A stretch of DNA of 64,000 nucleotides from Brachybacterium saurashtrense (GTDB lineage: Bacteria > Actinomycetota > Actinomycetes > Actinomycetales > Dermabacteraceae). Under the pieces are notes generated by a model. That model was given only the letters and a program-made list of their open reading frames with translations, was not told the DNA's origin and made no database searches. A program made the position numbers and the translations under genes. Below, piece after piece: positions 6,555 to 16,699 of the stretch. The stretch spans positions 1,240,001 to 1,304,000 of the forward strand of contig NZ_CP031356.1 in NCBI RefSeq assembly GCF_003355475.1, given 5' to 3'. Each line of letters opens with the position of its first letter. Position 1 is the stretch's first letter.

Positions 6555-9259
6555 GCGGTGGGCGTCCCCGCCAGGGCCTCCCGCACCGCGCCCAGCGCCG
6601 CCGGGATCTCGGCGGGGGTGCCGCCGCCGCCCTGGGCGAGGTCGGGCTTGCCGCCGCCGCGACCGCCCATCGCGGCCGCGGCGCCCTTAAGGATCGCCCC
6701 GGCCGCATGACCGCGCTCGCGGGCCGCGGCATTGGTCGCGATCACCAGCGCGGCGCGGCCGTCCTCGTGGCCGGCCACGGCCACCACCACGGGCGCGTCC
6801 TCGCCGAGGCGGGTGCGCAGGTCGAGGGCGAGGGTGCGCAGGTCGCCGGCGGCGATGCCCTCGCCGGCGTCGTGGGCCAGCAGGCGCACGCCCGCCACGT
6901 CGGCAGCGGTCTCCACCAGCGCGCCGGCCTGGGCCTGGAGCTGCTGGCCGCGCAGCGCGGCCACTTGCTTCTCCATGTCCTTCAGTCGCTGGGTGAGCGA
7001 GCGCACCCGCTCCGGGAGCTCCTCCGGGCCGCCCACCTTCAGCATCTCGGAGAGCTGGGAGACCAGCGCGTGGGAGGTGGCCTGGTGGCGGTACGCCGAG
7101 AGCCCGACGAGCGCGTCGACGCGGCGCACCCCGCTGCCGATCGAGGCCTCGCCCATCAGCTGCACGGTGCCGAGCGCGCCGGTGGTCGCCACGTGGGTGC
7201 CGCCGCACAGCTCGCGGGACCAGTCCCCGCCGATGGAGACCACGCGCACGATGTCGCCGTACTTCTCCCCGAACAGGGCCTGCGCGCCGAGGGCCCGCGC
7301 CTCGTCGATCGGCATCTGCTGATCGGTGACGGTCAGCTCCTCCTGGAGGAGGGTGTTCACCCGGCCCTCGACCTGCTCGAGCACCGTCTTCGGCACCGCC
7401 TGGCCGTAGCGGAAGTCGAAGCGCATGCGGCCCGGCGAGTTCTCGGAGCCGGCCTGGGTGGCGCTGTCCCCCAGCTCCTCGCGGAGGGACTCGTGGACCA
7501 TGTGGGTGGCGGTGTGGGCGCGGGCGATCGCGCCGCGACGGTCGCGGTCGATGGAGGCGATCGCGGAGACGCCCTGGGCGAGCTCTCCCTCGACCAGGCG
7601 GCCGCGGTGCACGATCAGCCCCCTCACCGGCTTCTGCACGTCGTCGACCTCGACGAGTCCGCCGCCGGTCAGCGCGATGCTGCCCTGGTCGGCGAGCTGG
7701 CCGCCGGACTCCGCGTAGAACGGGGTGGAGGCGAGCACCACCTCCACCTGCGCGGGCGCCTGGACGGCGTTGACCAGCGCACCGTCCACGAGTACCGACT
7801 CGACGGTGGTGGCGACGGTGTCCTCCGTGTAGCCCAGGAAGGGCACCTCGCCGCCGCGCTCGGTGAGCAGGCGGTTGTACACGGCAGTGTCGGTGTGACC
7901 GGTCTTCTTCGCGGCCGCGTCCGCACGGGCGCGCTCGCGCTGCTCCTGCATCGCCGCGCGGAACGCGTCGGCGTCCACCTGCAGGCCCACCTCGGCCGCC
8001 ATCTCCATCGTGAGGTCGATCGGGAAGCCGTAGGTGTCGTGGAGCTTGAACGCCTCGTCGCCGGGGAGCACCCGGCCGCCGCCCTCGGTGGCGGAGCGCG
8101 CGACCTGGTCGAAGAGCGCGGTGCCGGTCTCGAGGGTGCGGCGGAACGCGTCCTCCTCGGCGCAGACCACCTCGGTGATGCGCTCCGCGTGCGCCTCCAG
8201 CTCCGGGTAGGACTCCGCCATCAGGCGCAGGGAGATCGGCAGCAGGTGCGGCATCGAGGGATCGGTGTGCCCCAGCAGGCGCATCGAGCGCACCGCGCGG
8301 CGGATCAGGCGGCGCAGCACGTAGCCGCGACCCTCGTTGCCCGGGCGCACGCCGTCGCCCACCAGCATCAGGGCGCTGCGCACGTGGTCGCCCACGATCC
8401 GCAGGCGCACGTCGTCCTCCTCGTCGGCGCCGTACCGGCGCCCGGAGAGCTCCTGCGCCTTCTCGATCACCGGGAAGATCTGGTCGATCTCGTACATGTT
8501 CTGCTTGCCCTGCAGCAGGTAGGCCAGGCGCTCCACGCCCAGGCCCGTGTCGATCGCCTTCTGGTCCAGCTCGCCGAGGAGCTGGTAGTCCTTGCCCTTG
8601 CCGGGGCCGCGCAGGAACTGGTCGAACACCAGGTTCCAGATCTCGAGGTAGCGGTCCTCGGCGCGCTCGTCGCCGGGCCACTGCGGGAGGGTCCCGGTGG
8701 GCGCGTCGGGGCCGTACTCGGGGCCGCGGTCGTAGTACCACTCGCCGGTGGAGCCGGCCGGGCCGGGCTGGCCCGTGTCCCAGCAACTCTCCTCCCAGGG
8801 CAGGCGCACGATGCGGGAGGGGTCCAGGCCGATCACCTCGGTGAGGTGGTCGTAGGACTCCTGGTCCTCCTCCCACAGGGTGATCCACAGCCGCTCGGGA
8901 TCGAGCCCGTAGCCGCCCTCGTCCACCGAGGAGGTGAGCAGCTCCCAGGAGAAGTCGATCGCGCCGGCCTTGAAGTAGTCGCCGAAGGAGAAGTTCCCCG
9001 CCATCTGGAAGAAGGTGCCGTGGCGGGTGGTGCGGCCCACGTTCTCGATGTCGTTGGTGCGGATGCACTTCTGCACGCTCACCGCACGGTCGTAGGGCGC
9101 CTTCTCGCTGCCCACGATGTACGGGATGAAGGGGACCATGCCCGCGATCGTGAACAGGATCGACGGATCGTTCGAGACCAGGGAGGCACTGGGCACGACC
9201 TCGTGCGCCTTCTTCTCGAAGTGGGCGAGGAAGCGCCGATGGATCTCGGAGGTGCGCAT
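6551..9259 (-). CDS. alaS: Alanyl-tRNA synthetase AlaS
   Basis: Charges tRNA-Ala and hydrolyses mischarged Ser/Gly-tRNA. At 902 aa it is full length. The class II catalytic domain begins EIHRRFLAHFEKKAHEVVPS with RTNDIENVGRTTRHGTFFQM. The editing domain has the zinc-binding HTATHMVHESLREELG and CGGTHVATTGALG motifs, and the C-terminal DHHA1 oligomerisation part ends in the Gly-rich GGRGGGKPDLAQGGG motif. It begins at the ATG at 9259 with AGGAAGGA about 12 nt upstream, a little far for a ribosome site. First gene of the ATGA-coupled run to aroE. Confidence 0.97.
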   Translation of the reverse strand: MRTSEIHRRFLAHFEKKAHEVVPSASLVSNDPSILFTIAGMVPFIPYIVGSEKAPYDRAVSVQKCIRTNDIENVGRTTRHGTFFQMAGNFSFGDYFKAGAIDFSWELLTSSVDEGGYGLDPERLWITLWEEDQESYDHLTEVIGLDPSRIVRLPWEESCWDTGQPGPAGSTGEWYYDRGPEYGPDAPTGTLPQWPGDERAEDRYLEIWNLVFDQFLRGPGKGKDYQLLGELDQKAIDTGLGVERLAYLLQGKQNMYEIDQIFPVIEKAQELSGRRYGADEEDDVRLRIVGDHVRSALMLVGDGVRPGNEGRGYVLRRLIRRAVRSMRLLGHTDPSMPHLLPISLRLMAESYPELEAHAERITEVVCAEEDAFRRTLETGTALFDQVARSATEGGGRVLPGDEAFKLHDTYGFPIDLTMEMAAEVGLQVDADAFRAAMQEQRERARADAAAKKTGHTDTAVYNRLLTERGGEVPFLGYTEDTVATTVESVLVDGALVNAVQAPAQVEVVLASTPFYAESGGQLADQGSIALTGGGLVEVDDVQKPVRGLIVHRGRLVEGELAQGVSAIASIDRDRRGAIARAHTATHMVHESLREELGDSATQAGSENSPGRMRFDFRYGQAVPKTVLEQVEGRVNTLLQEELTVTDQQMPIDEARALGAQALFGEKYGDIVRVVSIGGDWSRELCGGTHVATTGALGTVQLMGEASIGSGVRRVDALVGLSAYRHQATSHALVSQLSEMLKVGGPEELPERVRSLTQRLKDMEKQVAALRGQQLQAQAGALVETAADVAGVRLLAHDAGEGIAAGDLRTLALDLRTRLGEDAPVVVAVAGHEDGRAALVIATNAAARERGHAAGAILKGAAAAMGGRGGGKPDLAQGGGGTPAEIPAALGAVREALAGTPTA

Positions 9260-9353
9260 GGGAGCGTGATGTCCTTCCTGGGGCTGCGCGGACCGGGCGC
9301 AGCGGGGGTGCGTGGGGCGGACGGTCGATGGCCGACGGGAAGTGCTGACACGA

Positions 9354-9393
9354 AGGCCCCGGTCAGGGTACCGGAGTACACCCGCCGGGGCCT
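9354..9393 (-). terminator. Terminator-like hairpin after rpsD
   Basis: AGGCCCCGG (9354-9362) is complementary to CCGGGGCCT (9385-9393), with 22 nt between. It lies 22 nt after the rpsD stop and ends before alaS. The large loop holds a second small palindrome (CCGGTACC-like), so a branched structure is possible. Confidence 0.55.
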
Positions 9394-9415
9394 GTCGCGC
9401 CGCGGAGAGGAGAGG

Positions 9416-10042
9416 TCAGCGCGCGTAGTACTCGACGACCATCTGGACGTCGACCGTGACGGGGACCTCGGCGCGCTTGGGGCGCGCGACGAGCTGGGCC
9501 TTCAGCTCGGGCAGCTCGACGGAGAGGTACGAGGGGACCGACGCGAGGACGTCGGAGTTCCCGCCCTCGGCGGCGACCTGGAACGGCTCCATTGCCTGGG
9601 ACTTGGGCTTGATCTGGATGGTCTGGCCCGGCTTCACGCGGAAGGACGGACGGTCCACCAGCTTGCCGTCGACCAGCACGTGGCGGTGCACGACGGCCTG
9701 ACGGGCCTGGAGGGTGGTGCGGGCGAACCCGGCGCGCAGCACGAGCGCGTCCAGACGCATCTCCAGCAGCTCGACCATGCTCTCGCCGGTCAGGCCCGGC
9801 TCCTTCTTGGCGTCCAGGTAGGCGCGGTGGAGCTGCTTCTCGCGCAGGCCGTACTGGGCGCGCAGACGCTGCTTCTCCTTGAGGCGCACGGCGTAGTCGG
9901 ACTCGGTGCGCCGACGGGCGCGACCGTGCTCGCCCGGGGGGTACGGGCGCTTCTCGAAGTACTTGACCGACTTCGGGGTGAGCGGGAGCCCGAGGGCTCG
10001 GGACAGACGCGCCTGGCGGCGCGCACGGGTGACGTTGGTCAC
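9416..10042 (-). CDS. rpsD: 30S ribosomal protein S4
   Basis: Primary 16S rRNA-binding protein of the small subunit body, 208 aa, GTG start at 10042. Features: YFEKRPYPPGEHGRARRR, GLREKQLHRAYLDAKKEPGL, and the S4 RNA-binding domain (MRLDALVLRAGFARTTLQAR, then VHRHVLVDGKLVDRPSFRV). The N-terminal zinc-binding cysteines of the zinc form are missing, so this is the zinc-independent C-minus type. It stands alone, not in the alpha operon, as is usual in many actinobacteria. The Shine-Dalgarno lies inside a small palindrome (10043-10054), which may allow feedback by S4. Confidence 0.97.
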   Translation of the reverse strand: MTNVTRARRQARLSRALGLPLTPKSVKYFEKRPYPPGEHGRARRRTESDYAVRLKEKQRLRAQYGLREKQLHRAYLDAKKEPGLTGESMVELLEMRLDALVLRAGFARTTLQARQAVVHRHVLVDGKLVDRPSFRVKPGQTIQIKPKSQAMEPFQVAAEGGNSDVLASVPSYLSVELPELKAQLVARPKRAEVPVTVDVQMVVEYYAR

Positions 10043-10054
10043 GAGGTATACCTC
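10043..10054 (-). promoter_or_regulatory. Palindrome sequestering the rpsD Shine-Dalgarno
   Basis: GAGGTATACCTC is a perfect 12-bp palindrome immediately before the GTG start of rpsD. As RNA, GAGG would pair with CCUC around a UAUA loop and mask the AGAGG ribosome site. Ribosomal protein autoregulation by leader structures is established for S4 in other bacteria, but this site is only an inference. Confidence 0.35.
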
Positions 10055-10195
10055 TTGTTCGCGTGTGGTGAATCCAGTCTTGCAGCCGCGGATTCAGCGA
10101 CCGAGCATACCGCAGGCCCTCCCCCGGGTCCACGACCGACGGCGCTGGTCACACCCGACCTCCTGTGGGGTCGCTCACGCGCTCGACGGCCGTGC

Positions 10196-11578
10196 TCAGC
10201 GGCCCGTGCCGCCGTCGCCGGAGCGCAGGATGCGGCGCAGCGCCTCCACCCGCCGGGAGGCGGTCTCCTCGTGGCCGTGGGTGGTGGGTCGGTAGTAGTC
10301 CACGCCCACCAGGTCGTCCGGCGGGTACTGCTGGGCGACCACCCCGTGCGGGGCGTCGTGCGCGTAGAGGTAGTCGGTGCCGTGGCCCAGCGCCGACGCC
10401 CCGGCGTAGTGGGCGTCGCGCAAGTGCGCGGGCACGCCCTGCCCCTTCCCGGCGCGCACGTCCGCGAGGGCCGCGTCCAGGGCGCGGTAGGAGGCGTTGG
10501 ACTTCGGCGCGGTGGCGATGTGCACCACCGCCTGGGCCAGCGGGATCCGCCCCTCGGGCATGCCCAGCATCTGCACGGCCTGCATCGCGGCGACCGCTAC
10601 CTGCAGCGCGGCGGGGTCCGCCATGCCCACCTCCTCGCCCGCGGCGATCACCACGCGCCGGGCGATGAAGCGCGGGTCCTCCCCCGCCTCGATCATACGG
10701 GCCAGGTAGTGCAGCGCCGCATCCACGTCGCTGCCCCGCATCGACTTGATGAATGCGCTGGTGACGTCGTAGTGCTGATCGCCGGCCCGGTCGTAGCGCA
10801 CCGCCGCGCGGTTCACGGCCTGCGAGAGCACGGCGGCGTCCACCTCGCTCGTGCCCCGCATCAGCGCGGCGGCGGCGGCCGCCTCGAGGGAGGTGAGGAT
10901 CTTGCGGGCGTCCCCGCCGCCCAGGCGCAGCAGCGCCTCGCGGGCGTCCTCGGTGAGGGTGACGGCGCCGTCGAGTCCGCGCTCCTCCACGAGGGCGCGG
11001 TCCACCAGGCGGTCGAGGTCCGCGCGCTCGAGCGACTCGAGGGTGAGCACGATGGAGCGGGACAGCAGCGGGGAGATCACCGAGAAGTAGGGGTTCTCCG
11101 TGGTGGCGGCCACGAGGGTCACCCAGCGGTTCTCGACGCTGGGCAGCAGGGCGTCCTGCTGGGACTTCGAGAAGCGGTGCACCTCGTCCACGAACAGCAC
11201 GGTCTCGCGCCCCACGGTGCGCAGTCGGGAGCGGGCCTGGTCCACCACCTCGCGGATGTCCTTGACCCCGGCGAGCACCGCGGAGATCTCCACGAACTCG
11301 CGGTCCCCGGACTGCGCGACCACGTAGGCGAGGGTGGTCTTGCCGGTGCCGGGCGGTCCCCACAGGATCACCGAGGCCGGGGCGGTGCGGGAGTCGTCCC
11401 CGGAGACCAGCCGGCGCAGCGGGCTGCCGGCCTCGAGCGCCGAGTGCTGGCCCACCACCTCGTCGAGCGAGCGGGGCCGCATCCGCACCGCGAGCGGAGC
11501 GCGGTGGTCCCGGTTGCGGTCCGACAGCGTGCGCGGGGCGGGCGCGTCGCCGCTGAGGGAGAAGAGGTCCTCGTCCAT
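10196..11578 (-). CDS. rarA: Replication-associated recombination protein A (RarA/MgsA, WRNIP1 family)
   Basis: AAA+ clamp-loader-like ATPase acting at stalled replication forks, 460 aa. Walker [11 protein letters not shown] at about 73-82, Walker [11 protein letters not shown] at 127-136, and sensor 1 [20 protein letters not shown]. The C-terminal tetramerisation region contains [20 protein letters not shown] and [20 protein letters not shown], diagnostic of RarA as opposed to RuvB or DnaX. It is encoded upstream of rpsD and alaS on the same strand, an order seen in many actinobacteria. The start ATG at 11578 is directly before the conserved [10 protein letters not shown]. Confidence 0.94.
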   Translation of the reverse strand: MDEDLFSLSGDAPAPRTLSDRNRDHRAPLAVRMRPRSLDEVVGQHSALEAGSPLRRLVSGDDSRTAPASVILWGPPGTGKTTLAYVVAQSGDREFVEISAVLAGVKDIREVVDQARSRLRTVGRETVLFVDEVHRFSKSQQDALLPSVENRWVTLVAATTENPYFSVISPLLSRSIVLTLESLERADLDRLVDRALVEERGLDGAVTLTEDAREALLRLGGGDARKILTSLEAAAAAALMRGTSEVDAAVLSQAVNRAAVRYDRAGDQHYDVTSAFIKSMRGSDVDAALHYLARMIEAGEDPRFIARRVVIAAGEEVGMADPAALQVAVAAMQAVQMLGMPEGRIPLAQAVVHIATAPKSNASYRALDAALADVRAGKGQGVPAHLRDAHYAGASALGHGTDYLYAHDAPHGVVAQQYPPDDLVGVDYYRPTTHGHEETASRRVEALRRILRSGDGGTGR

Positions 11579-11591
11579 CCCTCCAGGCTAG

Positions 11592-11625
11592 CCCGGCGGC
11601 GGGCGGGCCGACGCCCGCCGCCGGG
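11592..11625 (-). terminator. Hairpin terminator between pyrD and rarA
   Basis: A perfect 14-bp stem, 11592-11605 with 11612-11625, and a 6-nt loop, 24 nt after the pyrD stop on the minus strand. It is built only of G and C. It would separate pyrD from rarA transcription. Confidence 0.65.
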
Positions 11626-11648
11626 CGGCGCGGGGCGCGGGGCGCCGC

Positions 11649-12752
11649 TCAGTCCCGGGCGAGCTCGCGCGCGATCCGCCCGGGCCAGGAGGGCCCCTCG
11701 TAGATCATCGCGGTGTAGCCCTGCACGAGGTCCGCGCCGTCGGCGAGGCGGCGGCGCACGTCCTGGGCGGTGGTGATCCCGCCGCAGCTGATGATCACCG
11801 AGTCCGCCGGCAGCGAGGCGCGCAGCAGGCGCAGGACCTCGCGGGAGCGCTCGGCCAGCACCGGACCGGAGAGCCCGCCGGCGCCGATGCGGTCGATCAC
11901 GGTGCGCTCTGTCGCGAGCTCCTCCGGGCGGGAGATGGTGGTGTTGGCGGCGATCACGCCCGCCAGGCCCACCTCGGCCACCAAGGAGGCGACGGCGAGC
12001 ACGTCCTGGTCGTGGAGATCCGGGGCGATCTTGACCAGCACGGGGATCTCACGACGCAGCCGCCGACGAGCACTGGCCGCCTCCTCGACCACGGCCTCGA
12101 GGATCGGCCGGAGCATCTCCACGCTCTGCAGGTCCCGCAGCCCCGGGGTGTTGGGGCTGGAGACGTTGATGGCGAGGTAGTCGGCGTAGGGCGCGAGCAG
12201 CCGCGCCGAGAAGCGGTAGTCCTCGGCGGCGTCCTCGAGCGCGGTCACCTTGGACTTGCCGATGTTCACGCCGATCACGGCCCGCTGGCCGCGTTCGGTG
12301 CGGCGGGCGCGGGCCAGGCGCTTGGCGAGCGCGGCGGCGCCGTGATTGTTGAAGCCCATCCGGTTGATCAGGGCCCGATCGGCGACCAGGCGGAAGGACC
12401 GGGGGCGCGGATTGCCGGGCTGGGCCGTGGCGGTCACCGTCCCCACCTCGACGTGGCCGAAGCCGAGGTCCAGCAGCGCGAGCGGCACCTCGCCGTCCTT
12501 GTCGAAGCCGGCGGCGAGACCCAGGGGACTGCGGTGCGTGCGGCCCAGCACCTCGCGGGCGCCGTGCTCGTCCCGCCTCGGGGCGGCGGTGCGGAAGAGG
12601 GCGCGCAGCACCGCGGGCCCTCCCGGGAGGGCGTGCGCGGCGGCGAGGGCACGCACGGTGAGGCGGTGCGCCTGCTCCGGATCCAGCCGGCTGAGCGCGT
12701 GCCGGAACAGCACGGGATAGAGGCCGTGGCGCGGGTCGTCGATGGTGGTCAC
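11649..12752 (-). CDS. pyrD: Dihydroorotate dehydrogenase (quinone), class 2
   Basis: FMN enzyme of pyrimidine synthesis that oxidises dihydroorotate to orotate and passes electrons to quinone at the membrane; 367 aa. The N-terminal helical extension (HGLYPVLFRHALSRLDPEQA) typical of class 2 enzymes is present, then LGLAAGFDKDGEVPLALLDL, NRMGFNNHGAAAL, and INVSSPNTPGLRDL with the catalytic Ser. The GTG at 12752 is chosen because it precedes the conserved helix; the open frame runs further into the neighbouring gene. The ribosome site is weak. It is not clustered with other pyr genes. Confidence 0.93.
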   Translation of the reverse strand: MTTIDDPRHGLYPVLFRHALSRLDPEQAHRLTVRALAAAHALPGGPAVLRALFRTAAPRRDEHGAREVLGRTHRSPLGLAAGFDKDGEVPLALLDLGFGHVEVGTVTATAQPGNPRPRSFRLVADRALINRMGFNNHGAAALAKRLARARRTERGQRAVIGVNIGKSKVTALEDAAEDYRFSARLLAPYADYLAINVSSPNTPGLRDLQSVEMLRPILEAVVEEAASARRRLRREIPVLVKIAPDLHDQDVLAVASLVAEVGLAGVIAANTTISRPEELATERTVIDRIGAGGLSGPVLAERSREVLRLLRASLPADSVIISCGGITTAQDVRRRLADGADLVQGYTAMIYEGPSWPGRIARELARD

Positions 12753-12784
12753 GGTGCTACGGTACGCGGTCGCAGCGGCCCGGT

Positions 12785-13216
12785 TCAGGCCGGAGGTCCG
12801 GCGCGTCGCATCGTCAGCAGCGCGATCACGGGCAGCAGCAGGGGCACGAAGCCGTACCCGCTCCCGAAACCGCTCCACACCGTCGCGTCCGGGAACAGCG
12901 CCGGATCCACGAGCGTGAGCGTCCCCACCACCAGCACGCCCACCAGCTCGACGGTGCACAGCGCCCGTGCGGTGTGCGAGCGGCGACCGCCGCGCACCAG
13001 CGCCACGGTGACGGCGATGTAGGTGAGCGCCGCGAGCAGGGAGAGCGCGTAGGCGACCGGGGCGAAGGAGAAGTCGCGCAGCATCTGCACCAGGCTGCGC
13101 GCGGTGGCCGAGAGCGCGAACACCGCGTAGGCCGCGATCAGCACCACCTCGACGCCGCGACTGCGGCGCCCGGTGGGCGTCGGCCGGGCATCGGTGGTGG
13201 GGCGCGGGGCGCTCAT
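12785..13216 (-). CDS. Four-helix membrane protein of unknown function
   Basis: A 143-aa protein with an N-terminal hydrophilic Pro/Thr/Arg stretch (about 1-22) and four predicted membrane helices: VEVVLIAAYAVFALSATARS, VAYALSLLAALTYIAVTVAL, a third around LVGVLVVGTLTLVDPALFPD, and the last at FVPLLLPVIALLTMR. The loop ATVWSGFGSGYGFVP is the most conserved-looking part. The start at 13216 overlaps the stop of the upstream membrane gene by 4 nt, so the two are a pair. No catalytic motif is seen. Similar small integral membrane pairs occur in actinobacteria without known function. Confidence 0.72.
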   Translation of the reverse strand: MSAPRPTTDARPTPTGRRSRGVEVVLIAAYAVFALSATARSLVQMLRDFSFAPVAYALSLLAALTYIAVTVALVRGGRRSHTARALCTVELVGVLVVGTLTLVDPALFPDATVWSGFGSGYGFVPLLLPVIALLTMRRAGPPA

Positions 13217-13575
13217 GCGAAGCCTCCCGGCCAGATCTGGTGCAGCCGCATCAGGAGCACGATCGTGACCAGGGCGGTGAGGCCCACCACCAGGCTCCCC
13301 CAGCGGCTCCGCTCGAACAGGCCCGCCCAGCCGCCGCCCACGGCGAGCATCAGCGCGGTGAGCAGATAGCCGTAGAGGGTGATCCGGTCCGGGGGTGTGG
13401 CGCCGGCGAGGTCCCGCAGCCCCAGTGCGACCCCCAGCACGACCCAGGACAGCGCCAGGAGCGCGGCGCCGCCCAGCAGCACGAGGTCGGCGTTCAGCTC
13501 CCGGAGCGCGTAGTAGCCGCCGAGCGCGGCCGTGAGCCCGGCCAGCACCGCCACCACGATGCTCAGCGCCGTCAT
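13213..13575 (-). CDS. Small four-helix membrane protein, partner of the next gene
   Basis: A 120-aa protein that is almost wholly hydrophobic, with four helices: ALSIVVAVLAGLTAALGGYY, LVLLGGAALLALSWVVLGVA, LYGYLLTALMLAVGGGWAGL and SLVVGLTALVTIVLLMRLHQ. It begins at the ATG at 13575 and overlaps the following membrane gene by 4 nt (ATGA), so the two products probably act together. It is divergent from pepA, whose leaderless start lies 60 bp away. No family function can be named. Confidence 0.72.
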   Translation of the reverse strand: MTALSIVVAVLAGLTAALGGYYALRELNADLVLLGGAALLALSWVVLGVALGLRDLAGATPPDRITLYGYLLTALMLAVGGGWAGLFERSRWGSLVVGLTALVTIVLLMRLHQIWPGGFA

Positions 13576-13623
13576 GAGTGCTCCGTCCTCCTCGCAGGGC
13601 GAACACCGTGTCCGGCCCGCCCC

Positions 13624-13629
13624 TACGAT
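13624..13629 (+). promoter_or_regulatory. -10 box of leaderless pepA
   Basis: TACGAT is followed by exactly six bases and the ATG of pepA at 13636, the geometry of a leaderless transcript. No good -35 is seen. Confidence 0.5.
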
Positions 13630-13635
13630 AGGGCC

Positions 13636-15120
<1,485 letters not shown>

Positions 15121-15189
15121 GCGTGATGCTCGCCGCGTTCCGCCCCGACTGATCAGCGCGGTCGGGCCGCCCGGCGCCGCCTGGTGCCC

Positions 15190-15195
15190 TAGCAT
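15190..15195 (+). promoter_or_regulatory. Candidate -10 box for lpd
   Basis: TAGCAT, 79 nt before the lpd start, is the best -10 match in the pepA-lpd gap. No clear -35 was found. Confidence 0.35.
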
Positions 15196-15273
15196 GGGAC
15201 ACGCAGGCGGCGCCGTCGGCCATCCAGGTCCGGGCGGGCCGCGGAGTACACGTTTACACCGAGGAGCACACAG

Positions 15274-16677
15274 GTGGCGGAGACAACCACTGACCAGTTC
15301 GACGTCGTGATCCTGGGCGGTGGCAGCGGCGGCTATGCGGCCGCGCTGCGCGGGGCCCAGCTCGGCCAGAAGATCGCGCTCGTGGAGAAGGACAAGCTCG
15401 GTGGCACCTGCCTGCACCGCGGCTGCGTCCCCACCAAGGCGCTGCTGCACGTGGGCGAGCTCGCCGACGCGCCGTCCGAGGCGAGCGCCGCCGGCGTGGA
15501 CCTCACCCTGAACGGCATCGACGCCACGAAGGTGCTGGGCTTCAAGGACAAGATCATCGGCCGCCTGTACAAGGGCCTGCAGGGTCTGGTGAAGTCCCGC
15601 AAGGTCGAGTACGTGGAGGGCTTCGGGAAGCTCACCGGCGCGAACACCGTCACGGTCGAGACCGAGTCCGGCACCCGCACGCTCACCGGCAAGAACGTCA
15701 TCCTCGCCTCGGGCTCCTTCTCGAAGACCCTGCCGGGCATCGACCTGGGCGGCCGCTTCCTGGACTCCGAGGCCGCCCTGCAGCTCGCCGAGGTCCCGAA
15801 GAACCCGATCATCCTGGGCGGCGGTGTGATCGGCGTCGAGTTCGCCTCGATCTGGAAGTCGCTGGGCGCGGAGTCGGTGACCATCGTCGAGGGCCTGCCC
15901 CATCTGGTGGCGAACGAGGACGAGGCGCTGTCCAAGGCGCTCGAGCGCGCGTACAAGAAGCGCGGGATCGCCGTCTCGCTGGGCGTGTTCACCGAGAAGG
16001 CCGAGCAGACCGAGGACGGCGTGAAGGTCACCCTGGCCGACGGCACGGTCTTCGAGGGCGACTACCTGCTGGTCGCCGTGGGCCGTGGCCCGAACACCTC
16101 CGGCATGGGCTACGAGGAGCAGGGCATCGAGATGGATCGCGGCTTCGTGCTCGCGCACGAGGAGACCCTCGAGACCAACGTGCCCGGCGTGTACGCCGTG
16201 GGCGACATCGTCCCCGGCCTGCAGCTCGCCCACCGCGGCTTCGCCCAGGGCATCTTCGTGGCCGAGCGGATCGCCGGGCTGAACCCCGCGCCGATCGTCG
16301 AGTCCGGCATCGAGCGCATCACCTACTGCGAGCCGGAGCTCGGTTCGGTGGGCCTCACCGAGAAGCAGGCCAAGGAGCAGCTGGGCGAGGACGCCGTGGA
16401 GGCCTACGAGTACAACCTCGGCGGCAACGGCAAGTCCCAGATCCTCGGCACCACCGGCTTCATCAAGCTGGTGCGCGAGAAGGACGGCCCGATCATCGGC
16501 GTCCACATGATCGGCACGCGCACCTCGGAGCTGATGGGCGAGGCCCTGCTCATCGTCAACTGGGAGGCCTACCCCGAGGACGTCGCCTCCCTCATCCACG
16601 GCCACCCCTCGCAGCACGAGGCCATGGGCGAGGCCGCCCTCGCTCTCGCCGGCAAGCCGCTGCACGCCCACGCCTGA
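15274..16677 (+). CDS. lpdA: Dihydrolipoyl dehydrogenase (E3)
   Basis: FAD disulfide oxidoreductase regenerating lipoamide for pyruvate and 2-oxoglutarate dehydrogenases (and possibly glycine cleavage), 467 aa. FAD site VVILGGGSGGYAAALRGAQL near the N-terminus; redox disulfide GGTCLHRGCVPTK; NAD site IILGGGVIGVEFASIWKSLG; second FAD motif VYAVGDIVPGLQLAHRGFAQ; and C-terminal HGHPSQHEAMGEAAL with the catalytic His-Glu dyad. GTG start with GAGGAG seven bases upstream. The E2 gene follows after 22 nt, so the two form an operon. A mycothione reductase is excluded by length and the lipoamide-type C-terminus. Confidence 0.96.
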   Translation: MAETTTDQFDVVILGGGSGGYAAALRGAQLGQKIALVEKDKLGGTCLHRGCVPTKALLHVGELADAPSEASAAGVDLTLNGIDATKVLGFKDKIIGRLYKGLQGLVKSRKVEYVEGFGKLTGANTVTVETESGTRTLTGKNVILASGSFSKTLPGIDLGGRFLDSEAALQLAEVPKNPIILGGGVIGVEFASIWKSLGAESVTIVEGLPHLVANEDEALSKALERAYKKRGIAVSLGVFTEKAEQTEDGVKVTLADGTVFEGDYLLVAVGRGPNTSGMGYEEQGIEMDRGFVLAHEETLETNVPGVYAVGDIVPGLQLAHRGFAQGIFVAERIAGLNPAPIVESGIERITYCEPELGSVGLTEKQAKEQLGEDAVEAYEYNLGGNGKSQILGTTGFIKLVREKDGPIIGVHMIGTRTSELMGEALLIVNWEAYPEDVASLIHGHPSQHEAMGEAALALAGKPLHAHA

Positions 16678-16699
16678 GCCTTCCCAGGAGGAGAACCCC

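Noticed and set aside
6707-11776. A 1689-codon plus-strand open frame across alaS, rpsD and rarA
   Set aside because: It is antisense to three well-recognised genes, has His/Gly/Val/Arg/Ala-skewed composition typical of the complement of GC-rich coding DNA, and no domain.
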